64,000 nucleotides of DNA from Septoria linicola (GCA_024114885.1 CP099421.1:2418001-2482000), one strand, 5' to 3'. Positions 1 to 11,760 are shown, numbered from the stretch's first letter. The notes: a model not told the origin generated them from the sequence alone. Translations and numbers: made by a program.

Positions 1-1337
1 CGTCAGTGGAAGTCGTGTTTCGCTGTCGATTGAGGAGAGTACGACGCTTGGCTCCGGCTGTTCCCGCTTCAACTCCAAAGCCAACAAACGTCCTGTGCTT
101 GCTAACATATTCGCCAACAGAATCCTACATACACAACAATCGCACGATGAGAAAGGGTTCGCTCGACAATGGCAGGACTAGCTACGATCTAGCCCTCCAA
201 TTCGGCGCTGCTGTGCAGATTACCGCTACAAAGCGCAAATTTGGGGGTGATGGACATCGCAGGCTGCCCGCCTCGGTAGCGCTGCGGCGTCGGAGAGCTG
301 CGAATGACGGTACGACTGTGCGACTGACTTGCTTCAACTCCTCCCCCCGGGGAACTTGTGAGGGTCTGAATGTAAGATCTGCAGTGTTGACGGTTGGTGC
401 GGCTTGCATAAAACGCCTCCTCTGGTTGTCTACTTCCTTCTTCCCACGCGGGACGGTATCGTGGGCTTGACCAGCAGAGATAAGATCTGAGAGATGACCC
501 AAATGCCAGACTATCGGGCTGTCTGCCGTCCCGTGGCTTTCGGTCCACTGCACGCTTCTGCTAGTTCGTCCTCAACCGTCTCGATGTGCACAGCTATGAG
601 TGGCCGCTTTCCGCGCGTTCTGCCAACCACTTGGCCGCAGCTGCGAAGCCGATAGGTGCACTGGCAACGAATGAGGAGTTCCGAGGCCTGGAAAAGCCGA
701 CTTTGTCTCGACGAATCCGCGTCCGCGAGCTGTTTGGAGGAGTTACGGCAGCTCTGACAGGCATCGGCCTCGCAGCTCGATGCATCATGCTTCTAGCTCC
801 CTTTAGCGAGCCACCACAGGAGAAAATGTCGTCTTGTCTTATTGATGTCAGGGAAGCCCTTTCATCGGCGCCGTTAAGGGCACCCTAACTTAATACACCT
901 AGATCGCTGCCATGGAACGCGACTCAATGGCTCGTGAAGCTACTGCACCCTCGAAAAAAGAGTGGTAAGTATAGCTTCTCCTCCATCTTCTTCTGTCACC
1001 TATAGCGCCCATTGCGACCTATCACGCATGAATCCGGTTCCGCCGCCGTACTCTTGTGTCACTTCAGGCTGCACGCTGGCCCTCTTGCTGGGCAGTCGGC
1101 AGTAGAGGCGGAGCGCCCTCAGCGGAAGCACGTTACAGCACGACAAACGGACAAACGCACACGACTCTCCAGAAACGCGTCTCGTTACACCTTTCTAGGC
1201 GCTGGCCTCTTCGCCAAAGTCCCAGGCAACGGAGCCATTGACCGGAACGCCTGGTCCAACCCTTCGACTGGCCCAGAAGTGATCGCCAGCAGTCGCACAT
1301 TCGTTTGATCAGCGTAGCTATAGCAGCTCAATGCATC
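1..1337. other. no supported gene; possible 5' leader of the Ras-like gene
   Basis: Open frames here overlap one another on both strands and show no family motif, so I call no gene. A short open stretch from an ATG at 912 ends in a good donor (GTAAGT at about 963). It could be a leader exon or upstream reading frame of the GTPase gene that starts at 1338, but nothing else supports that. Confidence 0.35.
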
Positions 1338-2156
1338 ATGTCTCGAGCAGGGTATCAGAGAGAGTACCACATCGCCGTGCTGGGTTCTGGCGGAGTGGGC
1401 AAGAGTTGTCTGACCAGTGAGCAATGGCTAATTCCAATACGGTGAACTTCCACTCACACACGCAGTGCAATTTGTACAAGGGGTCTTCGTAGAACGATAC
1501 GACCCAACGATTGAAGACTCGTACCGCAAGCACATCGACGTCGACGGCAGACATGTGGTCCTGGAGATCATGGACACCGCAGGCACGGAACAATTCAGTA
1601 AGTCCCCGTCAATATGCCACAGGCGCAATTGCTAATATGGTTCTAGCTGCTATGAGGTACGAATTGAGATGCTGCTACGACCGCCCAGGGTGGCATATGC
1701 TGACTTGCGTTCTGTAGAGACATGTACATGAGACTGGGCCAGGGCTTCTTACTGGTCTTCAGCATAACGTCCGCGTCGTCCTTACGAGAGCTTGTCGAAC
1801 TCCGCGAACAGATCGTGCGGACGAAGAACGATCCACAATTTCCTATTGTACTGGTGGGAAACAAGTCGGATCTTGAAGAAGATCGCGCGGTGTCAAGAGC
1901 AAAGGCTTTCCAACTGTCACAAAGCTGGGGCAACATCCCGTATTACGAGACAAGCGCGCGAAGAGCTACGAACATCAACGAAGTCTTTATCGATGTCTGC
2001 AGGCAGATCATCAGAAAAGACCTGGCAAAAGCACGACCTGAAGAGGGCGACAGACGGCATCGAGAACGGAGACGAAGACATCGAGACGATCGGGACGATC
2101 GAGGCGGTGGTGGCAGCCGCAGAGATAAAGGCGGATCTAAGTGTACGATACTATGA
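1338..2156 (+). CDS. RSR1: Ras-like small GTPase, Rsr1/Bud1 (Rap) type
   Basis: Four exons: 1338-1416, 1466-1597, 1647-1656 and 1718-2156, giving 219 residues. All the Ras elements are visible. The P-loop is GSGGVGKS, the effector region is YDPTIEDSY, switch II is DTAGTEQ, the guanine-binding motif is NKSD, and the protein ends in the CAAX box CTIL for prenylation. The sequence after KSCLT (QFVQGVFVERYDPTIEDSY) is closest to the Rsr1/Bud1 and Rap group, which in yeasts directs bud-site selection and in filamentous fungi acts in polarity. A long Arg/Asp-rich stretch (about residues 185-210) precedes the CAAX box and may serve as a polybasic membrane anchor. The third exon is only 10 nt long and completes the TAMR part of switch II. 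Identity as a Ras-family GTPase is secure; the Rsr1 assignment is from motif likeness. Confidence 0.93.
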
Positions 2157-2785
2157 TCAGCCACTTTGCTCAGCTGCAGAGCACACCGCAAGCCAGACTG
2201 CGGCAAGGAAATTGACGCGACAATACAGCTCAGCCTGACATTCTCAGTGTCTTTCTGGTCAACAGCTGTTGGCGCGAGTAGTGCAAATGAAAGGACAATG
2301 CTAGCGCAGTGTCGAAAGTAAGGGCTCTCGTAGCAGCATTTACGAGCAACACGCAACGACGTGAAGTGAAACCAGCAAGCCCTGTCATTCGAGACTATCT
2401 ACCGGAGCTCGTCAGTCGAGCTGCGAACGATTTGCGTCGTGGTGATCCGGAAGGAGATGGCAGATGCGTGAACATGAATCGCCAGACATGACGCAGACCA
2501 ATAGGGTCAAGTTTCTTGTCTGCTGCAGCCACTTACGACGTTCCTCGCAATGTTAAGCAGTCCCAATCGATCGGTAGGACGCCAAAACCTGCCGCTACGC
2601 GGTCAGGGATGCCGTTGATACAGAAAGCTAGATGGCCGAGGGTCGGCAGACCGAACATCTTTTACGGCACGCCGCGACTCCAAAGATTACGCGGATGTGG
2701 AGGTGCTGATATCATGATATGCTCACGCGCAACAGCGGAAGAAACGGCATTATGAAAGAGATGAACTAGAGCACTTCGACAGACT

Positions 2786-3738
2786 TCATCCCTCCTGCTC
2801 AAGCCTCTCGACTGTCTTCCTGACAACTTCATCCAGATCCTCATTCTCAAGACCGAGATCGTTCATAGCAAAGTCTTTGCGTCCCGTCCAGTCAGCGTCT
2901 ATGGCGCCCAGAAGCCAGACCAGATCCTCGATGGCCTGCGCATCTCCAGCGTCCCTCTTCGCCACCCTCTCCTCCTGATACTGCTTCGAGTCCAGCCTGT
3001 TGACCTCCCACTTGGTGCCTGTAGCTTTTTCAAAAGAAGCCAGAACCTCATTCTGCGAGACGCAGAAGCTTTGAATGTAAATCATGCGGTTCTTGGTGAC
3101 CTCAGGACGTTCCAATATTCTCGCGGTTGCTAGCCCAATTTGAGCAACAGAGCTTGCAGACCATTTCACGTTGCCGTCGTCGAGTATGTCTGCTTTGCGT
3201 TCCTTGAACCAGAGGTGTAGGAATTCGACAGACCAATCGAAGAAGTGGCCTGAGACAACGCTGGTCCAGGTGAAGGTCGGGTGCTTCTCCGCGAGCTCGA
3301 TGAGATAGTGCCGTAGAGCTGACTTCTGGCGATACAACGGCACGAGTTCCTGAGTTAGCTCGCTGGAAGAGTCCACAGATCCAAAGTCTGCTGGAATGAA
3401 GCCTAGCAGAGCACGTTAGCTGCTGATAAGCTCGACGGAGTTGGACGATGATATAACGCACGCTTGATACCGGCGCGGACGGCTGCATCAGCGATACGCT
3501 TGCCTAGCTCTGTGCCTCGAGGAGTGACAATCACTGCATCGTGGCCTTTGAGGACTTCTACGAGCTCCTCCACTTCAAACTCATCGGAGACAGTAACTTC
3601 TTTCGGATATTTTGTTGTCGATTTCGAGGACTTGCGCTTTAGGACTGTGATGTCGAAGCCGCTGTCCTTCAGAGCACTATATATGGCAGGTCCTATCTTG
3701 CCATCGGCTCCTAGCAGAACCACGGATTTGATCGACAT
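2786..3738 (-). CDS. NmrA-like / isoflavone-reductase-like NAD(P)-binding protein
   Basis: Two exons, 3738-3462 and 3402-2786 in transcript order, with a 59-nt GT-AG intron, give 297 residues. The N-terminus forms a Rossmann strand and loop (VVLLGADGKIG), typical of the NmrA/isoflavone reductase group of atypical short-chain dehydrogenases. Exon 2 opens with FIPADFGS, the conserved segment after the third strand. No transmembrane or signal sequence is seen. Family members are either redox-sensing regulators or small-molecule reductases; substrate cannot be read from sequence. The ATG at 3738 is followed directly by the first beta strand, which fixes the start well. Confidence 0.85.
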
Positions 3739-4020
3739 GTCTGCTTTTCTTCGAATTTCCTCAGTCTATGATTCCTGCAGTATTTCAGCAAGCCGCAATT
3801 GAATGTGACACGGAGTCTTTCCAAAGTGTGTGTTGAAGAACATCATCAAGTGAAGCAAGTGATGACTGGTATTTCGTGCTTCGGCATCCGATGCCGGATC
3901 TCGCCAAGAATTGTGGGCCAAAAGCCATAGATTAGGCAAGTCATTCCTTTGCTGGACAGCAATCAGCAGTCAGTCCGTATAGCTCATTGATCAGCAGTAT
4001 ATCGCACGGTATATCATCGC

Positions 4021-6092
4021 TCAGACGAGCAAGATATCTGACGAGATAAGCTGTCCATCGGTCCAAGCTTGCCCGTCCATGATGCCATGCACGAACGTAT
4101 CGCAAAGCATACGATATTCCTGTATCTTGTGGCCGATACCTAGAGTAGGACGAACCAGCAGCGGTAATGGTGCGCCTCGAGGCACTGCGATCGTATCTCC
4201 CCATGCGACACCGACTTGTGCAAGGCCATAGAAGCCTCTCTCCGTAATGTAGAACACTCGCCCGCGAAGAAAGCTGACGATAGAGTGACACATGCGCTCA
4301 AGTTCGAGCGAGTCTTGTAGAGGCTCGGAATCTTGCTCGGGATCCGACTGTCTTAGCAGCTCGAGCAGCAAATCATACTTCGTCGTTGCTTCATCTGCTG
4401 TGATGTGCTGGCCGTTGACTTGCTCAGCAGTGATGGTGCAAGCTATAGCGACATGTTGGTCCGGATACGGGCTAGTCTTGCCACGATTACGATGCAGGAG
4501 AGCCATGTTGGCAAACAGCCAGTTTCGTAAAGCCTCAGACAGAGCGTGTGAGCCATGTTGAGTCAACTGAAGGCTGTCCGAGCCGACTGCAAGCACCCTG
4601 TCGAACAGCTTCACTTGCAGTGGCAGTCGCAATCGTGGGTTACCAGTCGGATCTAGCTCAGCCAACGGGTTGATCTCTCTTATATCAGGACCTCCAGCAG
4701 CATAGCATGTACTTTTGAACCACAAGGGACGAACCTTCCATGCTATCGACCAGTCTGGTACCCAAGAAGGCAACTCAAGTCGCTGATTGCATTGCCCACC
4801 AGAATAGATGAACTCCCATTGCCTTCTACACAACGTAGCCTCATCGCAACTAAACTCTGAGATCGCGTAAGCAATACGTTGAAGATACTGCGCCGCAAAT
4901 AATAAGTAAAGGTTGTTGATTGGAACTCGATAGTCAGGTCTTGTCCACAACCGCACAATGTGATGGAATGCAAAGAGTTTGTCTCGATGGTCAGTAGCCT
5001 CGCAGTCTTTGGCCATGGTCAACACATAAGGCGCCAGCGACTCCTCGTTTGCGTAGTCTTTGACAGCCTGCTTGGTGCCCTGTTCTGTAATGGATCTGAG
5101 TTCCTGCATGAAGCTGATATACTGGGCCGCAGTCCTTGATCCAAGTATCTGGGACACTCCTTGCGATATGTGAGTTGTCTCGATTGTCTTGACCAAAGCC
5201 ACGAAATCGTCCCATGCACAAGTTGCAGTTCCGCAGGCTACCACGATCTCCTTGGCGCATACTACCTGGAGCCAGTGGTGTCAAGTTAGCGATGTCTAAC
5301 CTATAAGTGCAGACTGTCGCAGTGCAAGTGAGAGCACGGACGGTCGCAGTATCTGCGCAACAGACCAGACCGCGAGCTCCATGAACGCACCTCTTGTATG
5401 ACCCACAGCCTTCGAAACCACGGCCTGGTAAGGAGCATGATGAATGATGGCCACGCGCCCCGGCCCCAGCGTGGACATTCTTCCGGTGTCTTCTCTGGCC
5501 TCGTTAACTCTGTGGGATCCCGGAGCAGACTTGGCCAATATCGGCGGATCTTGCGAGGCAGTTCCATGGCAGCGGCAGTGTCATATGTCTCCTCACCTAG
5601 CCACACGATGACTCCACTTGCAGCTCGAAAGATCGCGCCCATTTTGCTAACCTGCTCATTTCTGTCGATAATATTATTTTGGTCCACGCATATTTGGTCA
5701 AAGTGCTATCAGCAAAGATGCAAAAGGCTGTCATGTTAGGACTGCTCACCAATCCAGAGATCTACAGTGGTCGCGGAAGCACGCGCATATTTCAGCGCCG
5801 CGTAGAGATTTGACGTGACTTTGTGAGGACGCCCATCACACCATATGGTGTCTTCAAACTGCGAGCTATTCCAGCAGTAGGAAAGAGCAAAGAACGGCGC
5901 GTGAGCATCTTTCAGAGATACTTCGCGAATGCGACATTCGACAGGCTCGTCATGCTGACCTGGGAGAATGGTGGCAATTCTGAAGTAGCCGGTCGTGATC
6001 TCAGCTGCTGGTCGATAGTAGAAATCGGATGATGGACTCAGCTCCGACCAGGAGGAAGATCTTGCATTAGCAAACGACGAAGAAGAAGCCAT
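4021..6092 (-). CDS. HET-domain (heterokaryon incompatibility) protein, one abnormal junction
   Basis: Three coding segments: 6092-5750, 5698-5391 and 5265-4021, about 631 residues if all join. The HET signature blocks are present in order: FALSYCW (segment 1), ICVDQ plus the VWLGE block (segment 2), and RLWVIQEV across the second junction. HET proteins trigger non-self recognition cell death in fungi; the domain is distantly TIR-like. The second intron (5390-5266) is a normal GT-AG. The first is not. To join LWI to DQICVDQ in frame, the intron must run from GTGAGC to a TTTG end (5749-5699). The good TAG acceptor at 5706-5708 shifts the frame into a stop. Either a GT-TG intron is used, or an indel has broken the gene. 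The C-terminal 400 residues match no domain I recognise. Confidence 0.8.
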
Positions 6093-7030
6093 GCAGTCGG
6101 AGACTTTGAACCATGAGACACCTCACGATGGCCACGCGTTCGCATATTGTTGCTGTGGTTTCCATGGCGTCGGTACTTGAAGAGCTAGCGGGAGGGCATC
6201 CACACACCTGCATGAAGAGCTTGTGCTTGTACCCTCTGCGTTCTTACCGTTCATCATCCGTTTGGCAATCGTCGGCCTCCACCGTGGGCGATATCGTCGT
6301 CGACCCCAAGATAGCATTTGAGTACTCACTTTGGAAAGGTTGCTCACGGCATCTTTGGACCTGTTTGCATTCGCACAACACGATCCCGGCAGAAGCCGAC
6401 ACGGACGGACTGTGAACTGTTTGAGCGGCGCGGGACAAACAGGCGAGTCTCCATCAATTTAGCCTGTTCCTTGAGAGGCATGGCCAGGTGGTGGAAGTCG
6501 CGCAAGGCCTGTTGTAGAACGACGACTGCCATCATCTCTGTCAGGTAGGAAAGCTGTCGCATTACCTGAGCCGATGAATCCGTGAGATGTTGAAGATAAG
6601 GTCCGCGGAAACAGCGAGAGAAGAGCACCTGCATATCCGCACCTTTTTTGTGAACTGGGCAGCTGTCGGCGATCGCGGGATATGCCCATAGCCTTTATGA
6701 TCCCCTCGTTCACGATGAGGCTGAACTCACTTGCGATAGCAGCAACGGACAATAAATTTTGTTGAGCAGGATTAGGAGCATTGATAGCGAGCCAGTGCAA
6801 CGAGACAAGACATTGGTACATCATCCGCGCAAGAAAATCGCTTTGTCCGTGTTCTCGCCGACCTTCTCACTAAGCAAAGCGTCACTGCTGTGGCGTCACA
6901 AATTGGGACCCCTCATAGCTCAACAATCTTTCCGACTCACGTATTTGCATCTTCTTCTCTACAATCACCCACCCACACTACCACCACCCACCACTCACCT
7001 CCGTACCACACACAACCCAAACGCAAAATC
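6093..7030. other. intergenic; weak coding-like segments on minus strand
   Basis: Two overlapping minus-strand open stretches (6824-6459 and 6634-6344) have plausible amino-acid composition, with helical, Leu/Ala-rich segments. They are in different frames, no splice pair convincingly joins them, and no family is recognised. The last 100 bases before 7031 are rich in C and A and form the leader of the transaldolase gene. Confidence 0.3.
6935..7030 (+). promoter_or_regulatory. CT/CA-rich leader of the transaldolase gene
   Basis: The stretch before the transaldolase ATG is almost purine-poor: CTTCTTCTCTAC, then ACC/CAC-rich runs, ending in CAAAATC before the ATG. Pyrimidine-rich tracts around the transcription start are common in strongly expressed filamentous-fungal housekeeping genes. 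The transcription start itself cannot be placed. Confidence 0.4.
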
Positions 7031-8132
7031 ATGTCTTCCTCTCTTGATCAGCTCAAGGCCGCGGGCACCGTACGTACCAGTTCTCCCCACCGAGTCGGCA
7101 TATGAACGCAACAAAAGCTGACAGGACCTCCACAGACCGTCGTCTGCGACTCTGGTGACTTTGCTACCATTGGCAAGTACAAGCCACAGGATGCCACCAC
7201 CAACCCATCGTTGATCCTCGCTGCTTCCAAGAAGCCAGAGTACGCAAAGCTCATCGACGAGGCTGTTCAGTACGGCAAGAAGCATGGCAAGGATGTCGAC
7301 CAGCAGGTCGATGCTACATTGGACAACCTCCTCGTGCAGTTCGGCAAGGAGATCCTGAAAATTGTGCCTGGCAAGGTCTCCACTGAGGTCGATGCGAGAT
7401 TCTCCTTCGACAAGAAGGCCTCCGTAGAGAAAGCTCTTCACATCATTGAGGTATGCAGCTTGTATTGCTCTCAGTCAATTAGGCAGGCAAAACTGATGTC
7501 GCGTACAGCTATACAAGGAGGAGGGTATTGACAAGTCCCGTGTCCTGATCAAGCTCGCTTCCACATGGGAGGGCATCCAGGCTGCCCACGAGCTCCAGAG
7601 CAAGCACGGTATTAACTGCAACCTCACGCTGATGTTCTCGCTCACGCAAGCCATTGCCGCTGCTGAGGCCGGCGCTTTCCTCATTTCTCCCTTCGTCGGC
7701 CGTATTCTCGACTGGTACAAGGCCAACACCAAGCAGGAGTATACCAAGGAGACCGACCCAGGTGTCAAGTCTGTCCAGCAAATCTTCAACTACTACAAGA
7801 AATTCGGCTACCAGACCATTGTCATGGGCGCCTCATTCCGCAACATTGGCGAGGTCACTGAGCTTGCTGGTTGCGACTACCTCACAATTGCACCAAACCT
7901 TCTTGAGCAGCTGTACAACAGCACTGACTCTGTTCCAAAGAAGCTGATCTCTGAGGACGCTTCATCATTGGACCTAGAGAAGAAGAGCTACCTCAGTGAT
8001 GAGGCGCTCTTCCGTTTCGACTTCAACGAGGACACCATGGCCGTGCACAAGCTCTCCGAGGGCATCAGCAAGTTCGCGGCGGACGCAGTTACCCTGAAGG
8101 ATATCCTCAAGGAGAAGATCAATGCTGCATAA
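7031..8132 (+). CDS. TAL1: transaldolase
   Basis: Three exons, 7031-7069, 7136-7450 and 7509-8132, encode 325 residues, close to the 335 of yeast Tal1. Transaldolase moves a three-carbon unit between sugar phosphates in the non-oxidative pentose phosphate pathway in the cytosol. Visible family blocks are DATTNPSL near the N-terminus, LIKLASTWEG carrying the Schiff-base lysine, NLTLMFSL, and ISPFVGRILDW. Both introns are GT-AG. The first leaves a 13-residue coding exon (MSSSLDQLKAAGT), an arrangement common in fungal orthologues. The start is fixed because upstream sequence is non-coding leader. Confidence 0.97.
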
Positions 8133-8540
8133 AGTTTTGTTGAAAGTGATGAGAATTTTTCTGGTATAAGAGGCAGATTGCAAGACAACCCTCATGCATT
8201 AACGGCGTACGAATGAAAGAATACCCATGATACCAAATTCCTTCTCCTCGTCCCTACACGCCCTTTTGCATGTTTCACTTGTCATATCTCGCTCTCTCAA
8301 AAATGGTAGATCCATAGCGAGCGCTCTCGCAAATTCCCGACAAGTCCGAGATCGCATGTTTCGAGGCAAGAACGAACGACCCCGCTGCTATTACCTCATC
8401 TTGCCCCACCTCAATCTCGCAGTCGAACGAGCTGTTGCTGTCTGTTTCGACTCTTTTCCATTCAGAGAATCAAGGCATTGTCGAAGAAAATCATCAAAAA
8501 GACACTGATATAAACATATTCCAGCACAAACACCGCCACA

Positions 8541-9328
8541 ATGGTCAAAGCAGGTACGTACGGTAGCGTACCAGCGTCCAATTCGCCAAAGCCAGGGTGG
8601 TGGAGCTAGTCACCGCAAGAATGAGCAGGTTTCGTGGGATACACGCCTCCTCATTTGATGCCACAGTTCATCAAGGTCAGCGGAGTGCACTTTGGCCGCC
8701 ATTTTTGCGGCTGTGCGGACACCACCTGCAGCACGACTGATGCGACATCACCTGGAAACTGGCATTGGCGGGGTTGGATCATGTAGAGGAGACCATGCTG
8801 ACATTGCAGCACAGTTGCTGTTCTTCGTGGTGACTCCAACATCAAGGGCACCGTCACTTTCACACAAGATGGCGAGTCATCGCCAACCACAGTAGAATGG
8901 GACATCACTGGCCACGATGCCAACGCTGAGCGTGGCATGCACGTCCACGCTTTCGGCGACAACACCAACGGCTGCACCAGCGCTGGACCACACTGTAAGC
9001 ATAGATCTAGAATGCAGGGTCGGGGCAGGAACTGTACACTGACAAGCATCACACAGTCAACCCACACAGCAAGGAGCACGGTGCCCCAGAGGACTCTGAG
9101 CGCCACGTCGGTGACCTTGGAAACTTCAAGACTGATGGCCAGGGCAACGCAAAGGGCTCTGTCCAGGACAAGCTCATCAAGCTGATCGGCCCAGAGAGCG
9201 TCCTTGGCCGCACCATTGTTGTGCACGCCGGCACTGACGATCTTGGCAAGGGCGGCCACGCTGAGAGCAAGAAGACTGGAAATGCTGGTGGTCGTCCAGC
9301 TTGTGGTGTCATTGGCATTGCTGCATAA
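8541..9328 (+). CDS. SOD1: Cu/Zn superoxide dismutase
   Basis: Exons 8541-8553, 8815-8994 and 9057-9328 encode 154 residues, the normal size of cytosolic SOD1. The enzyme converts superoxide to oxygen and hydrogen peroxide. Metal ligands and signatures are visible: MHVHAFGD (copper histidines), GPHFNPHSKEHG across the last junction (bridging and zinc histidines), HVGDLGN, and near the C-terminus GNAGGRPACGVIGI with the disulphide Cys. The first exon is only 13 nt (MVKA plus one base), followed by a 261-nt intron, long for this window. No signal peptide, so the cytosolic form. Confidence 0.97.
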
Positions 9329-9610
9329 GCGATGCATGTATCAAGAGATGAGTAGGAGATGCAGTCTTGCCTGGCAAAGAGGCACTTCTGTGAGGTGAAA
9401 TAAAACATGTTACGATGAGATGAGCAAATGAGATGTAGCATGACTAAACCGTATGCTATGAGCTGCAGCTGTAGATGCAAACCATGTAGTTGAAGTAACA
9501 CGTTCACTACAACGTAATGCTGCCTCTCACGAACACGCCCTCGTGTACATGCCGTCTGGCCAAGCCTGAGATGATGACGAATCTCCTGAATGGGTTACTT
9601 CAGCATCGAG

Positions 9611-9690
9611 ATGGTATGTTGAGCATTTACGTGGTCGGTTGAGCATGGGCGTGGTCGATTGAGCATAGACATGGTCGGTTGAGCATAAAC
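9611..9690. repeat. 20-bp tandem repeat, four copies
   Basis: Four consecutive 20-bp units (9611, 9631, 9651, 9671) share the core GGTCGGTTGAGCAT with a few substitutions; a degenerate fifth follows from 9691. It lies in the 3' flank of SOD1, outside any gene. Confidence 0.9.
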
Positions 9691-9969
9691 GTAGTGCATT
9701 CAGCTCGGTGAAGCACCTGGGAGAATTCTTGAACGGGCGTAGAGGTAAGCAATCTTTCCGTAGTCCGCTCAGCTTTTGATAGACTCGAGCGAACTGAGGT
9801 GTTCACGGATCTGTGAGTAACCAGTAGCACAGAGGGTTAAAAGATATAGTTTCTATCCTATCCAGCACCACATTCTCCTCATGCCATGCAACATCTGTAT
9901 GTATACTGGGAGAGCCGAGCTCAATCATTCCAGCCAGTTACTCTATTCACCATTCTCAAGCAAGGTCCA

Positions 9970-10011
9970 GACATCCAGCATCAGATCTATGACATCCAGC
10001 ATCAGATCTAT
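9970..10011. repeat. 21-bp perfect direct duplication
   Basis: The 21-bp unit beginning GACATCCAGCATCAG occurs twice back to back without mismatch, between SOD1 and the ribonuclease gene. Perfect identity suggests a recent slippage duplication. Confidence 0.9.
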
Positions 10012-10035
10012 GAAGTACCTAAAGTAGCAGAAATG

Positions 10036-10668
10036 TTAGCAAAATTTCAGATTTATGTCAGACTGCCACAGCGCCCGCTCTAAGCACATAGTGCCACAGC
10101 GTCGACGTAAAGGCAGCGAGAATGGGCTTGAATTACCACTGCATCCAACAAATGCATTGCCAGAAGCACCGGTATGAGTGATTGCACCAGCGTACTGGCC
10201 TCCCGTGTTGAAGACAACACGGTCCGCACCCGGCGATCCACCGGTGTAGACGCTCCCACTCTGCAGGATGGGGAATTCTTGGTATGGGCCACCAACTGGG
10301 AAGTCGAAACCTGTGTGGTAGTGTTAGTTATTGCTCGAAAGATATATCGAGATGTCTCATCCGAAGAAAACATCTCGTCCGAACCCAAAGTGGGAAAGTG
10401 CCATTCAGCGATTGACCATAACATAGGACCGCAGCTTACCCTCGTAGTTGTTGTAAGTGTGTGGGTAGTTGCCGCTGCCGACTTGCTGGCCGTTGTTGTA
10501 GTATCTCACACCCTGGTTGAAAGCTGCTTGGACACGGCTCTGAGAGTAGGAGTAGCTGCCGCAGCGCGTGGCGGATTGGCGCTCGACGAGCTCAGCTGGA
10601 GCAGCAGTTGGAGCGGAGATAGTGCTGACTGCGAAGAGCAGAGCGGTGGTGATGAAGGAGAATTGCAT
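10036..10668 (-). CDS. secreted guanyl-specific ribonuclease, T1/F1 family
   Basis: Two exons, 10668-10440 and 10310-10036, with a 129-nt GT-AG intron, give 167 residues. An N-terminal signal peptide of about 19 residues is followed by a short propeptide-like stretch. The mature part matches RNase T1 throughout, and all five catalytic positions are present: Tyr and His in YPHTY, Glu in YQEFPIL, Arg in GADRVVF, His in ITHTGASG. It cleaves single-stranded RNA after G, outside the cell. One disulphide pair (CGSY to FVGC) is evident. The family normally ends just after FVGC, but here the frame stays open for about 33 more residues, including an RRRC segment. That tail may be a true extension, or an unrecognised last intron (possible donor just after the FVGC codons). 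Confidence 0.9.
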
Positions 10669-11760
10669 CTTGCTGGTTGATCAAGTGAATGAGATGGCTG
10701 GAATGATTGGCTTGCTAGATGCTGCTCTGCTCTGCTCCTGCTGAGATGGTAGTAACTATGGACCTACCGTTCGACTTATATACCACTTGATACTTTAGCT
10801 TCACCAGCAGACTGTCGCTACTTCAAGCCAAGTCAGGGCCAAGCTGAGCACCACGTTCCATATCACAACGCAGAAGGCAGACGAGGCGAGTTGCGCGTCC
10901 GCTATAGCTGCACGGCCGACGATCACCGTACGACCAGCGTGTCGCCGTTAAACAAATCCAGCCAGTCGTCCGGTCTTGCTGCCATTCTGCACCACACACG
11001 ACTCTCACAGATCGCTGTACGAGCATGCTGATCTGCACGTTTGATCGTCTGCGTTGCATATCACATCTCCGGTAGGCATTCTTGGAAAGGAAGGTCACGG
11101 TCGAGTACAGCACAACGGGTAGGTCAGCTGCGTAGATAGGCCAAAGAGGATGCAGTATCAGCGCACATGGGGAAGCGGGATTTTGGCTTCTTGCGTGCTT
11201 TGCAGCGGGTTCCTGTGCGGTTCGGAGGTAGGTCGATCAAGGTCGGTAGTGTATTGTACGATTGTCCAGTAGAAGCTGGAGGTGGAAGTAGTGTCTTTGC
11301 TTGGAGAGCTAAGATCGACATGGGGCTTGTGCGAGGTTTGTCTCCAAGCGGAAGGAGCGCCGTGCCATTGACCCTTGGCCGGCTTCTTGTATGCTTACCA
11401 GTCTTGCATCGTTTGCAGGCACGAGAGGCAGTGTGCTGGGAAGCTGAGATGCTGTTCGTCGAGGTGCTTGTTTCGAATCGCAAGCGAATGCTTTTCAGCA
11501 CGGAGCCGACCGCCAGCGTGCGTGTTGGTCTTTAATGATTCTTGTATTCGCATTGGTTTTGCTCACTGCTAAAGTGGCACTACCGAACGTCATTGACGAG
11601 TGCTAGACAATGTCCTGCATGTGAAGGTAGGATGAAAGCGTCTTTGTTCACATCCCTCGCTAGAACAACTAGGCAATCAAGGACCTTCGTGCATTCGGGA
11701 TTCAGATACCGAGCGAGAGATATACACTATCACACCATATCGACCAGACATACATCCAAC
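10669..11760. other. no supported gene
   Basis: A 125-codon minus-strand frame (11501-11124) is basic and Ser/Arg-rich with no recognisable domain and a facing plus-strand frame of equal length. I do not call it. The last 130 bases lead into the DUF3632 gene. Confidence 0.3.

Noticed and set aside
11124..11501. 125-codon basic minus-strand frame
   Set aside because: No domain, and an equally long plus-strand frame faces it; typical of chance open frames in GC-moderate DNA.
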